Positions 25,366 through 34,196 of a stretch of DNA of 64,000 nucleotides are shown here, in pieces. Source of the DNA: Nonomuraea candida (GTDB lineage Bacteria; Actinomycetota; Actinomycetes; Streptosporangiales; Streptosporangiaceae); NCBI RefSeq assembly GCF_000725485.1, contig NZ_JOAG01000038.1, positions 1-64,000 on the forward strand. The letters run 5' to 3'. Under the pieces are notes generated by a model. It saw only the letters and a list, made by a program, of their open reading frames with translations, searched no databases and was not told the DNA's origin. Numbering within the stretch: the stretch's first letter is position 1; each line of letters starts with the position of its first letter. Position numbers and translations under genes: made by a program.

Positions 25366-25989
25366 GTGATCCGACGACGCGGCCCCGGCGAATGTGAGGC
25401 CGGCGAAGGTTACGTCACCGAGCTGCGCGTCGCCGTCGAACTGCTCGGCAAGGAGATCGAGGATCGGCGGCAGGGCGCGGACCTGGTGGTGCCGGCGCTG
25501 CTGGACACGCTGCTGCTGTACATCCTGCGGGCCTGGTTCGACGTCTCGGCGGAGCACTGCAAGATCGGCGGCTGGGCGGCCGCGCTGGCCGATCCGGCCG
25601 TCGGCGCCGCGCTCGACGGCATCCACCGCGACCCTTCCCACCCGTGGACGGTCGAGTCGCTCGGCCGCCGCGCGGGGCTGTCCCGCGCGGCGTTCTCCCG
25701 CCGGTTCACCCAGTTCGTCGGGCAGCCGCCGCTGACCTATCTGACCTGGTGGAGGCTGGGCACGGCCGCGCGGATGCTGCGCGACTCCGACGCCGCGCTG
25801 AGCGAGATCGCCGCCGCGATCGGCTACGGCTCGGAGTTCGCCTTCGCCAACGCCTTCAAGCGCGAGTACGCCATGGCCCCCGGCAAGTACCGCCGCCTGG
25901 GCTGCCCGGCGCCGGGCCGGGCGGCGGCAGGAGCCGCGCCGGCCGCCGGCTCCCGACAACTCGCGCACGACGACGATCGGACGGCCTGA
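25366..25989 (+). pseudogene. AraC-family regulator lacking most of its N-terminal cupin domain
   Basis: The C-terminal half is a standard AraC regulator of the cupin_6 class: VVPALLDTLLLYILRAWFDV, then WTVESLGRRAGLSRAAFSRRFTQFVGQPPLTYLTWWR and IAAAIGYGSEFAFANAFKREYAMAPGKYR. Full-length relatives have about 300 residues with a cupin domain beginning about 150 residues earlier. Here the frame upstream of about 25400 is not cupin-like and overlaps the divergent SnoaL-like gene, and only weak GTG starts (25366) exist. I infer a 5' deletion. A shortened protein that keeps the DNA-binding domain could still be made. Confidence 0.65.
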
Positions 25990-26006
25990 TCGGACGGCCT
26001 GATCGG
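25981..26006. repeat. 13-bp tandem duplication at a 3' end
   Basis: ACGGCCTGATCGG occurs twice in tandem; the first copy contains the TGA of the AraC-like frame and the second repeats it. Same style as the repeats at 2345, 36506 and 48587. Confidence 0.8.
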
Positions 26007-26093
26007 GCGCCGGGAGGCGCGGGCGTGCGTCGCGGCTCTTCGGTGGTACCTTCTCCCGGTGGTCAGACCGCGGCCGGGTGAAGAGGGTGTTCC

Positions 26094-26423
26094 GTGGGCA
26101 AGCAGTTGACGGAGATGCTCAAGGGGACGCTGGAGGGTCTCGTCCTGGCGATCCTGTCCGACCGGCCCGCGTACGGCTACGAGATCACCGCGTGGCTGCG
26201 CGATCAGGGCTTCTCCGACATCGCCGAGGGCACCGTCTACGCGCTGCTGGTCAGGGTGGAGCGGCGCGGGCTCGTCGACGTGGAGAAGGTCCCCTCCGAC
26301 AAGGGGCCGCCGCGCAAGGTCTACTCGCTGAACGCGCACGGCCGGGAATATCTCGAGGAGTTCTGGCGGACGTGGGGCTTTCTGGCGGAACGGCTCGAAC
26401 GGCTCCGCGATGAAGGAAGATGA
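26094..26423 (+). CDS. PadR-family transcriptional regulator
   Basis: A 109-residue PadR regulator (winged HTH): LKGTLEGLVLAILSDRPAYGYEITAWLRDQGF, IAEGTVYALLVRVERRGLVDVEK and RKVYSLNAHGREYLEEF. Start GTG at 26094. Small PadRs of this kind usually repress the gene next to them; the lipoprotein gene 51 bases downstream is the obvious candidate. Confidence 0.9.
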   Translation: MGKQLTEMLKGTLEGLVLAILSDRPAYGYEITAWLRDQGFSDIAEGTVYALLVRVERRGLVDVEKVPSDKGPPRKVYSLNAHGREYLEEFWRTWGFLAERLERLRDEGR

Positions 26424-26474
26424 GACCTCTCCGGCGCCGGAGGGGCGGCTCGACCGCGAGCGAAAGGACCGACG

Positions 26475-27035
26475 ATGCGCAGGTTCCTCATCATCCTCCT
26501 CCTGGCCGTGCTGCCGGCGGCCGCGGCCTGCGCGGACGACGCGCCCGCCGATCCGGGCCTGCGCGCCGAGCTGCTGCGGATGCTCAAGGTCGACCAGGAG
26601 GTACGCACCCTGGAGGCGTCCCAGGAGGACTGGGACCGGGTGGAGAAGGCCAACACCGACCGCATGCGGCAGATCCTCGACGCGCACGGCTGGCCCGGCC
26701 ACGCGATGGTCGGCGAGGACGGCGCGCACGCGGCCTGGGCGCTCGTCCAGCACGCCGACCGTGACCTGGACCTGCAGCGGCGCGGGCTGGAGCTGATGCG
26801 GCAGGCCGTGGAGCGCGACGACGCCGACCCGTCCGACCTGGCCTACCTGGTGGACCGGGTGCGCGTCGCGGAACGCCGGCCGCAGGTGTACGGCACGCAG
26901 TGGGAGACGAACCCTCAAGGGGAGTGGCGGCCCCGTACGCCGATCGAGGACGAGGCGAAGGTCGACGAGCGGCGCGCCGCGGCCGGGCTGAAGCCGCTGC
27001 GGGAGTACCTGGAAGAGCTGAAATCGGCCCGATGA
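26475..27035 (+). CDS. Putative secreted lipoprotein, DUF6624-like
   Basis: A 186-residue protein with a signal peptide ending LPAAAACADD, where AAAC is a weak lipobox. The mature part contains repeated helical segments: LLRMLKVDQEVRTLE, NTDRMRQILDAHGWPGHAMVGEDGAHAAWALVQHAD, LAYLVDRVRVAERRPQVYGTQW and YLEELK at the end. The Gly-Trp-Pro..Val-Gly and QVYGTQ motifs are those of the DUF6624 family, of unknown function. Probably co-transcribed with the PadR gene. Confidence 0.75.
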   Translation: MRRFLIILLLAVLPAAAACADDAPADPGLRAELLRMLKVDQEVRTLEASQEDWDRVEKANTDRMRQILDAHGWPGHAMVGEDGAHAAWALVQHADRDLDLQRRGLELMRQAVERDDADPSDLAYLVDRVRVAERRPQVYGTQWETNPQGEWRPRTPIEDEAKVDERRAAAGLKPLREYLEELKSAR

Positions 27036-27566
27036 GCCCTCCAGCCGCCACCCGGCCGGCCATCGGTAACCGGGCGCGATCGGCAGGGCCGGCCGCCGGC
27101 CCGCGACCTGCTCCAGGTGCCGCAGCGACTCGGCGTAGTGGGCGTGCATCACCGCGAGCAGGGACTCGGCCCGCGGCACGACCGGGTCCCCCGGCGCGGC
27201 GGTGACCTTGATCGCGTACACGGCGGTGCTCGCCGCCCTGAGCCCGGTGAGGCGGTAGCAGAGCACCGGGTTCTCGATCGTGGTGACCGGCGCGCCCAGC
27301 CGCATGAGCGGGACCAGGTCGGGGTCGCGGGCGAAGATCCGCCGCTCCAGGCCGTCCGCCGGGCCGGGGGCGGGCGGGGGGCCGCCCTCGCCGGGCGGCA
27401 CGCACAGCTTCCACGGCTGGTCGGTGTAGGCCGCCAGCCGGTGCGGGTGCCGCAGCCGCTCGGCGGCCAGCACGAAGAACTCCGCCGGGAAGTCGGCGTC
27501 GTAGCACGCGCGCAGCACCTCCGGCGGGCGCAGCCCGCGCGCGTACAGCGCCGTGGCCAGCCGCGC
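27036..27566 (-). pseudogene. 3' fragment of an unrecognised gene
   Basis: A minus-strand frame reads as a normal protein (GLRPPEVLRACYDADFPAEF, LAAYTDQPWKLCVPPGEGG, TTIENPVLCYRLTGLRA, SLLAVMHAHYAESLRHLEQV) but has no start of its own: it begins in frame-shifted continuity with the serine hydrolase fragment at about 27566. It has no stop before running antisense into the DUF6624-like gene. Both ends therefore look cut. Family not recognised. Confidence 0.5.
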
Positions 27567-27810
27567 CGGTGAAGGTCTTGGTGTTGCTGCCGATCCGGGC
27601 GTGCCCGTCGACCGGCGGCTTGGCGGTCCCGCCGAGCTCGGCCGCACCGGCGCTGCCGGTCCACTCGCCGCGCTCGTCGTGCACGCGCAGCGACACCCCG
27701 GTGAAACCGGACTCGACGATCTCCTCGATCGCCTGCCGCAGCTCGGAGCGGTCCGGCCCGCCGGCCGGGCGCGCGGTGTTCTGGTCCTGGCCGGAGTGGG
27801 TGATGGTCAT
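27567..27810 (-). pseudogene. N-terminal fragment of a beta-lactamase-family serine hydrolase
   Basis: From ATG 27810 the frame encodes about 81 residues typical of class C/esterase-type serine hydrolases (VSLRVHDERGEWTGSAGAAEL, then ARIGSNTKTFTG, with the catalytic SxxK). Homology stops immediately after the SxxK motif, at about 27566, where an unrelated coding fragment begins in another frame. Relatives have 350-400 residues, so about 80% is missing. A deletion junction is inferred. Confidence 0.7.
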
Positions 27811-27986
27811 GGGGGTCCGCTCCTCAAGCGTCTGTCGGGTGGGGCGGCGTCCTGCCGCTGCGCAGAGCTTGCACCCTGACCCGAGGTCAACCTCAACCGT
27901 GATCCGGCTCACAACGGCGCCATCGCCGCCGCGCTCGCCCACGGGGCAGCGATCCTGCGGGCCGCCGCCCCGTTCTGAGAGGTCCG

Positions 27987-28124
27987 GCAGCGAGCGATCC
28001 GGTCGAGCGAGGGGACGACGAGGATTTCGCCGCCGCGCAGGTAGCCCAGGGCCTTGGCAAGCTCTTCGCGGCCGGTGTTCTTGCCCCTCGGCTTGTCGGC
28101 GATGACGCGGATGCAAATCGGCCG
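27987..28124 (-). pseudogene. Serine recombinase (resolvase) fragment
   Basis: About 46 codons match the centre of a resolvase/invertase catalytic domain: IADKPRGKNTGREELAKALGYL, then GEILVVPSLDRIARC, the LxVxSLDRLxR core. The N-terminal segment with the catalytic Ser and the DNA-binding C-terminus are absent. It marks a decayed mobile element next to the NACHT unit. Nothing else was recognised from 27811 to 28321. Confidence 0.65.
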
Positions 28125-28321
28125 CATTTCGGCCGGCGCGCCATGGCTTCCTGAGCCCCGGCCGCTCCGCCCTTGCGCGTCACGTGTCTTCATGCCCCAT
28201 AACAAAAGCGACAAAAGGGATGTGCGGCTCGCTGGTGACCTTCATGTTTCACCGTCCCCCGCCGTAGAGCCGGGATTTGTGATATCTGTGCTGCAATTCC
28301 CCTGATGAAGGACTGTATTGC

Positions 28322-28657
28322 ATGTTCAACGAAGGAGCTCCGCCCAACCACGGCGATGGCAGGGTGCGGCTGGAGGTCGACGGGCAGGTCGTCTACCTTG
28401 AGGCGATTCGGACCGGCGCTGCGGGCGAGCAGGAAATCGCTGGTCGCAGCCTCTCCCTTGATGCCGCCGTCGCGGGGATCCGCGCCGTGGTGGATCGGTT
28501 CTCCAAGGAGTTGCAGTCCACCGGGGCCGACAAGGTGACCGTTACGGTGGGATGCGAGTTCGTGGTCGAGACGGGCAGCATCGTGGCCGTCATCGGCAAG
28601 GGCTCGGCGAAGTCGGCCCTCAACGTGACCCTGGAATGGAACAAACCGTCGGCGTAG
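28322..28657 (+). CDS. Trypsin-co-occurring domain 1 (CU044_2847-type) protein
   Basis: A 111-residue, mostly beta protein starting at an ATG with AAGGA upstream. Pattern: VRLEVDGQVVYLEAIR, SLSLDAAVAGIRAVVDRFSKEL, ADKVTVTVGCEFVVETGSIVAVIGKGSAKSALNVTLEW. This is the Trypco1 / CU044_2847 pattern, small proteins encoded beside trypsin-like proteases in bacterial conflict systems. It lies immediately before a trypsin-NACHT gene, exactly the predicted context. Proposed role: a partner, substrate or recognition element for the protease. That role is not experimentally known to me. Confidence 0.82.
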   Translation: MFNEGAPPNHGDGRVRLEVDGQVVYLEAIRTGAAGEQEIAGRSLSLDAAVAGIRAVVDRFSKELQSTGADKVTVTVGCEFVVETGSIVAVIGKGSAKSALNVTLEWNKPSA

Positions 28658-28665
28658 GCCCGGAG

Positions 28666-31600
28666 ATGGAGTGGTTGCCCCTGCTCAAGGCCGCCACGCT
28701 GGCGCTCTGGGTGACGGGCGAGCACGGCCGGCCCGTTCGCCTCGGGACCGGCTTCGTGGTGAGCGGCGGGCTCGTGGCGACGTGCGCCCATGTGGTCGCC
28801 GAGGACTCCGCTTCGCTGCCGTCAGCCGTTCAGGGCCAGATCGTCGCCACCGGCGGCTCTCTCAGCCTGAGGCCCGTCGGCAAGCTGTACTTCCGTGACG
28901 AGAACACGGGGCTGGACCTGGCCTTCCTGAGGGCCGACGAGGCGGAATTGCCGGGTCCTGCCCTGCTCTCGGACCGGCTGACGATCGGTGATCAGCTCTG
29001 GACCTACGGGCATCCCGACGGTGTCTTCCGGGCGGGGCAACCGGCGACCTTCCACTACGAGGGCGGGTCACGCCGGAGCACGACGAAGAACCTGGAACTG
29101 CCCAGGCTCCGCGGCACACCGGTGGGCGGCGGGTTCAGCGGAAGCCCGGTCGTCAATCTCCGTACCGGCGCCGTCTGTGGCATGCTCTGCACCTCCGACC
29201 ACCAGGGCAGCGCGCACATGCTGCCGGTGGCCGAGATCATCGAGCGCTCGGGGGAGACGCCGGCCTTCGAGCGCCAGGCTCCGCAGTGGCTGCTCTCGCT
29301 CTCGGACGAACAACTGCGCGAAGGCCGGTGGCGGATTCCGGACAGGCGGCTGCGCCGCTTCATGGAGGCCTTCCGCGGGCTGGTGGAGGCCCAGCCGTAC
29401 CCGGGTGTGCTGCCCGGGGTGGCCACGCCTCCGCTGACGTCGATCTACGTCAAGCAGCAGGCCGCGCTGCCCGCGGAGCGGAGGCCGTCCGGGGCGAGAA
29501 GGCCGCCTGCCGAGCGGAGACCGGACCCGGCAAGGACATCAGCCGTCCCCTCATGGGACGACATCATGTTCGGCCCCTGGCACACGTCCCCGGTCACCGC
29601 CGATCAGCCGGCGGCGCGGGCGGACCATCCCGTGGCGGCCGACATCCTGCTCTCCACCACGAAAGACGCCGTCGTGGTCGCCGGCCCGGGATCCGGCAAG
29701 TCCTGCCTGCTGCGCATGCTGGTCGCCCATCTGTCCGAGCAGTGGCGTGAGGATCCCCACGGGCGTGAGGTCCCGATCCTGGTCCAGGCCGCCGCGTTAC
29801 TCGACTCGGTGGGTCTGCCCGCCACCCTGCGTCGGGCCATCCAGGCGGACCTGGCCGCGGCCGGCTCGCTGGATGACCTGCCGGAGAACTTCTTCCGCGA
29901 GCCCCCGCTGCCCCAGGGGAAGTGGCTCGTCCTGGTGGACGGTCTCGACGAGGTGTTGGATGAGGAGCAACGCCAGGCCATCCTCGCCAAGATCCACGGT
30001 GCCCAGAGGTCCGCCGACGGCTCGCCGTATCGTTTCATCGTGGCGACACGGCCGCTTCCCGGGCACGAACTCGGTGACTGGCTGCAGCGCTACACCCTGC
30101 TGCCGCTGACTCCCGAGGATGTGCCCGCCCTGGCCGAGCGATGGTTCGTGGTGCTGGGTGTCCCCGATCACCGCCGTACGGCCCGGCGCCTCCACCATGC
30201 CATCACGCGGGCGCGCCTGGACGGGCTGGCACGGATCCCGCTGATGGCGGCCATCCTGTGCCAGCTCTATGCCGCCGACCCCGCCAGGCCGTTGCCGGCC
30301 GGGAAGGTGGCGGTGTTCGAGGAGTTCATCGAGTTGGTGCGGACGCGCCCCTTCAACGACCGGGCCGGTGGCCTGTTCCCTCAGACGCGGGCTCTACTGG
30401 CCAAATGGGGCGAGGGAGCCGTGGTGGCGGCCGAGGGCGTGGTGCCCAGATTGCTTCCCGCTCTGAGCGAAGCCGCTTTCGAGCTGTTCCGCTCGGAAGG
30501 CGAGTCCATCGATGTCGAAAGACTCGCCGAGACCCTGCCCGGTGACTATCCCGCGCACGTCGGGAAGCAGGTTCACCGCCTGCTGGTCCAGGAACTGGTC
30601 CGCCGCTCAGGGCTGGTCATTCAGCGTGGCGGTGCGTTCTATTTCGTCCATCAGTCGATCGGGGAGTTCCTGGCGGCTCGGCACGTCGCAGCCACGGAGG
30701 ACCTCCATCGGTGGGCCGCGGCCAACATCGCCGGCCTGCTCCTGCAATGGGGCGAAGAATTCACCAGGCCCATCAGGCTGGCAGACCTCTTCGTCATGGC
30801 GAGCCTCCGGAGCAATCCGTTGATTCTGGCCGTCGTCCAGGACCGGCTCAGGCACGACTCCGGCCTGCTCGGGGTGGGCCGGGTGATGTCCGAGGGGGTG
30901 GATCTTCCCAGGGGCATCCGTGCTGCCGTCACCGAGCGCCTCGCCGAGCGGAGTTCGACGGAAGCGGACGCGGCGATGCTCCTCGCGGATCTCGGCGAGC
31001 CGCGGGGCGGTGACCGGCTGCTCGGCATGGCCCTCGACACCTCACTCGAACCCCAGATTCGCTGGCAAGCGGCCGAATATCTGGATCAACTGGGCGTTGA
31101 CACTGCTGTGGCGGCGTTCATGTCCATGGCTCTCGCACCTGGCATGGAGGTGGATTACAAGCTCGCAGCCGCCGCGAGAGCGGTCGGCCGGGGCGGCCGT
31201 GAGATCCTGACCCCGGTCATCGAGCTCCTCGTAGAGCTGGGCCCTTCCGGCTTCAGGCGAGACACGATCGCGCACACGAGACACATCACGGAACGACTCG
31301 ACAGAGACAGCCTGCTGCGTCTCTGCCGCGGGCTCGCCGCGCGCCCGGGGTTCTCCTTCAAGCTCGCCGGGGACATCCTGCGACGGTTGCGGCCGGAAAA
31401 GCCGGATGCCGACGAGTGGCGGGAGGCTGTGTACACGTTTCTCGTGGAGGCTGCCGGCCACCCCCACTTGAGCACCGGCGAAAAGCTCTCCGTCATCGAG
31501 CACACCCTCGGGTACTCACCTCCGCCGCTGCTCCTGCACCGGCTACTGACCCAGCCTCGGGTGGCGCCGAGCGTGCGGATCTGGGCGGTCAAGCACCTGG

Positions 31601-32514
31601 ATCCCGGGGATGCCGAGGCGCAGAAGATGGGCGAGGACCATCTCAGGAGTCTCGTCGCCGACCCGCTCGTGGCAGGCACCGACCGCCGGCAGGCCGCTCT
31701 GGTGCTCCACGCCCGCGGATACCGGGATTCCTTCGACGCGATCCTGGCCGATGCACGCATCGGGAATGTGGTCCGGCTCGAGGCGGGCCGGGACCTCCTC
31801 AGGGCCCGCGACGAGCGCGGCATCGACCTGCTGGCAGAGGCCGTGGCCGACAGCCGGCTCGAGGTGGAGACACGGATTCGGGCCGGCCTGGATCTCGCCG
31901 CGGTGGCGCCGCGGCGAGGCGCCGAACTGCTCCTGGGCATCGTCCTGGACCCAGGCGTCGATGACCGCTCCCATCGTCACGCGATCCGGGTTCTGGCGGG
32001 TGTCGCCTCCGAAACCGCTACGAAACTGCTGACGGCCCTGATGAGAGAGGCCCGCCTCGACACCGGCATCCGCCGCATGGTGCTCGGCTACCTCGCGGCC
32101 AGGACGTTCGAGGACGCGGCCGAGGCGTGGATCGGCCTGCCGGACCATCTCGCGGCGGACCCCGCGGCCCTCCGCCTCATGCTCATGTCGGCTGATCCCG
32201 TCCGCCTGACCGATGACATCCTGGACCAGCTGGAATCCGCGTGCATGCGCCGCGGGGATGCCATCCTCCACTACAGCCTCACGCTGTTGCACCTCCGCCG
32301 GGAACGTGGCACCGCCACACTGCGGCGGGCGCTCGACCTCCTCCGGGACCGCGGGTACGACCACGCGTGGCAGGTTCGCATCCTCTACCACGCGCATCGC
32401 ACCGGCAGCGTGACCGGGCCGGCAGAGTTGCGGGCGCTCGCTGCGGACACCTCCAGACCGGAAGAGGTGTCGATGGTGGCGCGACGGTGTCTCGAACTCC
32501 TCGGCCAGGAATAG
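28666..32514 (+). CDS. Trypsin-NACHT-repeat protein (bacterial NLR-like conflict/defence protein)
   Basis: A 1282-residue protein with three parts. Residues 1-200: trypsin-like serine protease with an intact triad, His42 (ATCAHVV), Asp84 (GLDLAFL) and Ser158 (GFSGSP). A Pro/Arg-rich linker at about 265-300. Residues about 320-680: NACHT NTPase with Walker A GPGSGKS (340-346), Walker B LVLVDGLDEV (421-430), ATRP sensor-like motif and the downstream FVHQSIGEFLAARHVA typical of NACHT proteins. Residues about 750-1282: alpha-helical HEAT/ARM-like repeats, probably the sensor. No signal peptide or membrane segment, so cytoplasmic. By analogy with bNACHT and Avs proteins, a trigger would oligomerise it and activate the protease. 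Start: ATG 28666 (MEWLPLLK) or 28636, which overlaps the Trypco1 gene. No target is visible. Confidence 0.88.
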   Translation: MEWLPLLKAATLALWVTGEHGRPVRLGTGFVVSGGLVATCAHVVAEDSASLPSAVQGQIVATGGSLSLRPVGKLYFRDENTGLDLAFLRADEAELPGPALLSDRLTIGDQLWTYGHPDGVFRAGQPATFHYEGGSRRSTTKNLELPRLRGTPVGGGFSGSPVVNLRTGAVCGMLCTSDHQGSAHMLPVAEIIERSGETPAFERQAPQWLLSLSDEQLREGRWRIPDRRLRRFMEAFRGLVEAQPYPGVLPGVATPPLTSIYVKQQAALPAERRPSGARRPPAERRPDPARTSAVPSWDDIMFGPWHTSPVTADQPAARADHPVAADILLSTTKDAVVVAGPGSGKSCLLRMLVAHLSEQWREDPHGREVPILVQAAALLDSVGLPATLRRAIQADLAAAGSLDDLPENFFREPPLPQGKWLVLVDGLDEVLDEEQRQAILAKIHGAQRSADGSPYRFIVATRPLPGHELGDWLQRYTLLPLTPEDVPALAERWFVVLGVPDHRRTARRLHHAITRARLDGLARIPLMAAILCQLYAADPARPLPAGKVAVFEEFIELVRTRPFNDRAGGLFPQTRALLAKWGEGAVVAAEGVVPRLLPALSEAAFELFRSEGESIDVERLAETLPGDYPAHVGKQVHRLLVQELVRRSGLVIQRGGAFYFVHQSIGEFLAARHVAATEDLHRWAAANIAGLLLQWGEEFTRPIRLADLFVMASLRSNPLILAVVQDRLRHDSGLLGVGRVMSEGVDLPRGIRAAVTERLAERSSTEADAAMLLADLGEPRGGDRLLGMALDTSLEPQIRWQAAEYLDQLGVDTAVAAFMSMALAPGMEVDYKLAAAARAVGRGGREILTPVIELLVELGPSGFRRDTIAHTRHITERLDRDSLLRLCRGLAARPGFSFKLAGDILRRLRPEKPDADEWREAVYTFLVEAAGHPHLSTGEKLSVIEHTLGYSPPPLLLHRLLTQPRVAPSVRIWAVKHLDPGDAEAQKMGEDHLRSLVADPLVAGTDRRQAALVLHARGYRDSFDAILADARIGNVVRLEAGRDLLRARDERGIDLLAEAVADSRLEVETRIRAGLDLAAVAPRRGAELLLGIVLDPGVDDRSHRHAIRVLAGVASETATKLLTALMREARLDTGIRRMVLGYLAARTFEDAAEAWIGLPDHLAADPAALRLMLMSADPVRLTDDILDQLESACMRRGDAILHYSLTLLHLRRERGTATLRRALDLLRDRGYDHAWQVRILYHAHRTGSVTGPAELRALAADTSRPEEVSMVARRCLELLGQE

Positions 32515-32848
32515 GGCCTCACCTGACGAAGGAAGCGGAGGAACGACGGCGGCCACGCGGTGGGCGTCGGCCCCAGCCCAGGTGTGGTGATGCAGGCGGG
32601 GGAGCGGGACGGGGCGGGTTCAGGGCTGGACATGGGTGATCTCCACGCCGAGCAGGCCGGCCAGGGCACGCACGTCGGATGCGGCTGGGCGGCTGGGCGG
32701 CTGGGCGGCTGGGCGGAGCGTGGCCTGGCCGAGTACAGCGGCGGCGTCCGCTACCGCTTCCCGGGCCAGCGGGCCACCGGCCTGTTCGGCCCCGTCACCC
32801 TCGGCAGGCGTCCCTCACCGGCCGGGATGACCTGAGGGCTCCTCCAGA
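32515..32848. other. Intergenic stretch with 8-bp repeats and a possible gene tail
   Basis: The 384-base gap between the NACHT and phospholipase genes holds about four tandem copies of CTGGGCGG (about 32684-32715). It also holds a plus-strand frame ending at 32835 whose last ~36 codons (LAEYSGGVRYRF, ATGLFGPVTL) resemble the C-terminus of a glycoside-hydrolase-type beta-sandwich. I see no start or body for it, so at most it is a remnant. Confidence 0.3.
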
Positions 32849-32892
32849 CGGGACCGCCTGCCCGGCACACGCGCTCCGGGCAGGCGGTCCCG
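32849..32892 (-). terminator. Strong hairpin ending the phospholipase D-like gene
   Basis: A perfect 17-bp inverted repeat (CGGGACCGCCTGCCCGG and its complement) with a 10-base loop begins six bases beyond the minus-strand stop. No T-run. It would also block read-through from the NACHT side. Confidence 0.8.
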
Positions 32893-32898
32893 CCTGTG

Positions 32899-34131
32899 TC
32901 AGCAGCTCGCCGCCGTGCCGTTGCCGGCCGAGCGGATGCCGCTGCCCGCGCGTACGGCGTAGTAGTTCGACCGGAACCGGTCGAAGATCGTGTTGTCCTC
33001 GAGCTGGAGCAGCGCCTCGTCGGCCTGGCGCAGGGAGTTCCAGCTCCAGTTGTGGCTGCCGGTCCAGACGATCTTGCGGTCGGGCACGCCGTAGTACTTG
33101 CCCTCCACGAGCAGGTACTTGGCGTGCACCCAGATCGGGTCGGCGGTGCAGTAGTAGCGGACGTTGACGCCGTTGTAGACGCCCGTGGGCTTGACCAGCT
33201 CGTTCATCGAGGAGACCTCGGAGGAGCTGTCCTTGTTGTAGTTCACCGCCACCTCGACGTAGCAGCCGGCCTTGTCCAGGTCGAGCAGCTTCCGCGCCAG
33301 ATGGGCGCGGCTGAAGATGCCCATCGCGACCCGGACGATGGTGCGGTGCGTGCCGTCGCCCGTGCCGACCGAGCTGTTGCCGGTGCACTCCACGTGGTCG
33401 AGCACGGTGCTCATCGTGTCCTCGGCCGGGTCGGTCGGGCTGCTGGTGCCCTCCTGGCGCGGGTAGAAGTGCACCTTGGCGTTGCCCGAGGTGACCGGCG
33501 CGCGGGTGTCGTAGTAGTTGTTGTCCACCCGCTGGTTCTTCAGGTCGGTGAAGTACGCCGCGTAGGCGTTGTAGATCCCCGTGTTCCCCGCCAGCACCAG
33601 GGCCGCGTTCCAGCCGCCGAGGCCGTCGCGGCCGGTGTGCAGGTTGGCCGACGACTGGACCACGACCCCGGCCGTGCCGCCGGTGCGGGAGAACAGGAAG
33701 AACTTGTTGTGGTTGAGCGACACCGAGCCGTAGAGCGGCCGGTCGCCGATGCAGCCCCGGCCGCTCGGGCAGGCCAGCACCCACGAGCTCTGGGCGGTGT
33801 CGGTGCCCAGCGCGCCGGCGAGCGCGGAGTACAGGGGCGTGCCCGCCATCTTCTTGTCGAAGACGATCTGCACGTTGCGCCCGTTGTTCTTCGCCGCGAT
33901 CAGCGCGTCGGGGATGGTGGCGTCGGTGGCGTAGAACATCGACATCCGGATCGTGGAGCCGGCGTCGGCCCCCTCGATGAGCTGGACGATCCGGTTCTGG
34001 ATGGCGGCCCTGTCGTTGACGGGGTGGTTGAAGACGGCTTCGGTGGCGACGGCGGCGTGCGCGGGCGTCAGCCCGGACAGGCCCGGTAAGAGGGTGGCGG
34101 CGGCGAGCAGGACGAGGAGACGGCGAGCCAC
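32899..34131 (-). CDS. Secreted phospholipase D-like protein with degenerate HKD motifs
   Basis: A 410-residue protein with a signal peptide (about 1-26, cleaved after THA/AHA-like TPAHA) and two PLD halves. Half 1: IRMSMFYATD, then NHNKFFLFSRTGG, SSANL. Half 2: VRVAMGIFSR, then VHAKYLLVEG, and GSHNWSWN. In the HxKxxxxD motifs the Asp is Ser in the first and Glu in the second, while the His, Lys and the GS..N part of half 2 remain. This suggests changed or weak catalysis. Several Cys pairs fit an extracellular protein. GTG start at 34131 with GGAAAGGA upstream. Possible phospholipase or nuclease. Confidence 0.83.
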   Translation of the reverse strand: MARRLLVLLAAATLLPGLSGLTPAHAAVATEAVFNHPVNDRAAIQNRIVQLIEGADAGSTIRMSMFYATDATIPDALIAAKNNGRNVQIVFDKKMAGTPLYSALAGALGTDTAQSSWVLACPSGRGCIGDRPLYGSVSLNHNKFFLFSRTGGTAGVVVQSSANLHTGRDGLGGWNAALVLAGNTGIYNAYAAYFTDLKNQRVDNNYYDTRAPVTSGNAKVHFYPRQEGTSSPTDPAEDTMSTVLDHVECTGNSSVGTGDGTHRTIVRVAMGIFSRAHLARKLLDLDKAGCYVEVAVNYNKDSSSEVSSMNELVKPTGVYNGVNVRYYCTADPIWVHAKYLLVEGKYYGVPDRKIVWTGSHNWSWNSLRQADEALLQLEDNTIFDRFRSNYYAVRAGSGIRSAGNGTAASC

Positions 34132-34196
34132 GGAGGTCCTTTCCCGGGGGGACGGAAAGATCGCCCTTCGACGCTAGCAGGGCGGGCCGCCGCCGG

